Assembly: GCF_003130795.1 (NCBI RefSeq)
Contig: NZ_CP029354.1
Span: 248,001 to 312,000, forward strand
Length of the DNA: 64,000 bases
From: Azospirillum thermophilum
GTDB lineage: Bacteria; Pseudomonadota; Alphaproteobacteria; Azospirillales; Azospirillaceae
Direction of reading: 5' to 3'
Positions 63,964 through 64,000 of this stretch are shown here, piece after piece. A model generated the notes under the pieces. The model made no database searches. It saw only the letters and a program-made list of their open reading frames with translations, and was not told the DNA's origin. Each line of letters begins with the position of its first letter. Position 1 is the stretch's first letter. The position numbers and the translations under genes are program-made.

Positions 63964-64000
63964 GTGCTGTCTCTCCCGGAAGAAGGCCGTGTTGGTCTTG

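Overview
The window is very GC-rich, densely coded DNA from an alphaproteobacterium, most likely Azospirillum or a close relative in the Rhodospirillales. This rests on the GC content, the many sensor kinases and cyclic-di-GMP proteins, a ferritin-like/VIT1 fusion of the MbfA type, TAXI-TRAP transport, an alphaproteobacterial-style cellulose operon and a BktB-type thiolase. I saw no rRNA, tRNA, CRISPR array, transposase or phage gene. It reads as chromosomal or chromid DNA rather than a mobile island.

Layout. 1-9313: signalling island of two tandem copies of a kinase / CHASE-like kinase / receiver triad (the first cut by the window edge), with a REC-PAS-GGDEF diguanylate cyclase between them. 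9337-17687: two paralogous TetR regulators around a universal stress protein, then an RND efflux operon (adaptor, pump, outer-membrane factor) behind a palindromic operator. 17707-18753: MbfA-like iron exporter. 18972-30407: a ten-gene catabolic cluster with a GntR regulator, four-carbon acid-sugar kinase, PdxA2, Fe-dependent alcohol dehydrogenase, DapA-family aldolase, TAXI-TRAP binding protein and fused permease, a cytoplasmic sialidase-fold protein, an FAH-family hydratase and an SDR. 30451-35781: Fur-box, FecI/FecR, TonB siderophore receptor and siderophore-esterase-like hydrolase. 36071-44495: cellulose operon bcsA-bcsB-bcsZ-TPR(bcsK-like)-bcsN-like. 44687-48715: cystathionine beta-synthase plus gamma-lyase-type enzyme, divergent from metQ, which is frameshifted in this sequence. 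48794-51257: DUF2256, FeS-type photolyase (also frameshifted at its 5' end) and an SDR. 51304-55868: GAF/PAS histidine kinase plus REC-DUF3369-GGDEF-EAL protein. 56352-64000: small unknown protein, GntR plus DUF1989, chromate transporter, L-lactate permease, a His/Cys-rich exported protein with a membrane protein, and a BktB-like thiolase.

How it fits together. Cyclic-di-GMP recurs: an apparently active cyclase at 2416-3798, a phosphodiesterase-type protein at 51304-53541, and a PilZ-bearing cellulose synthase at 42213-44495 that should respond to it. A functional link between them is inference.

The best candidate for an undescribed system is the catabolic cluster at 18972-30407. The same 13-base operator-like sequence lies upstream of its GntR gene and, inverted, upstream of its enzyme operon. 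A second candidate is the duplicated kinase/kinase/receiver triad.

Both frameshifts are explained by one missing C in a run of C. That suggests sequence error rather than true gene decay, and the affected entries are marked.
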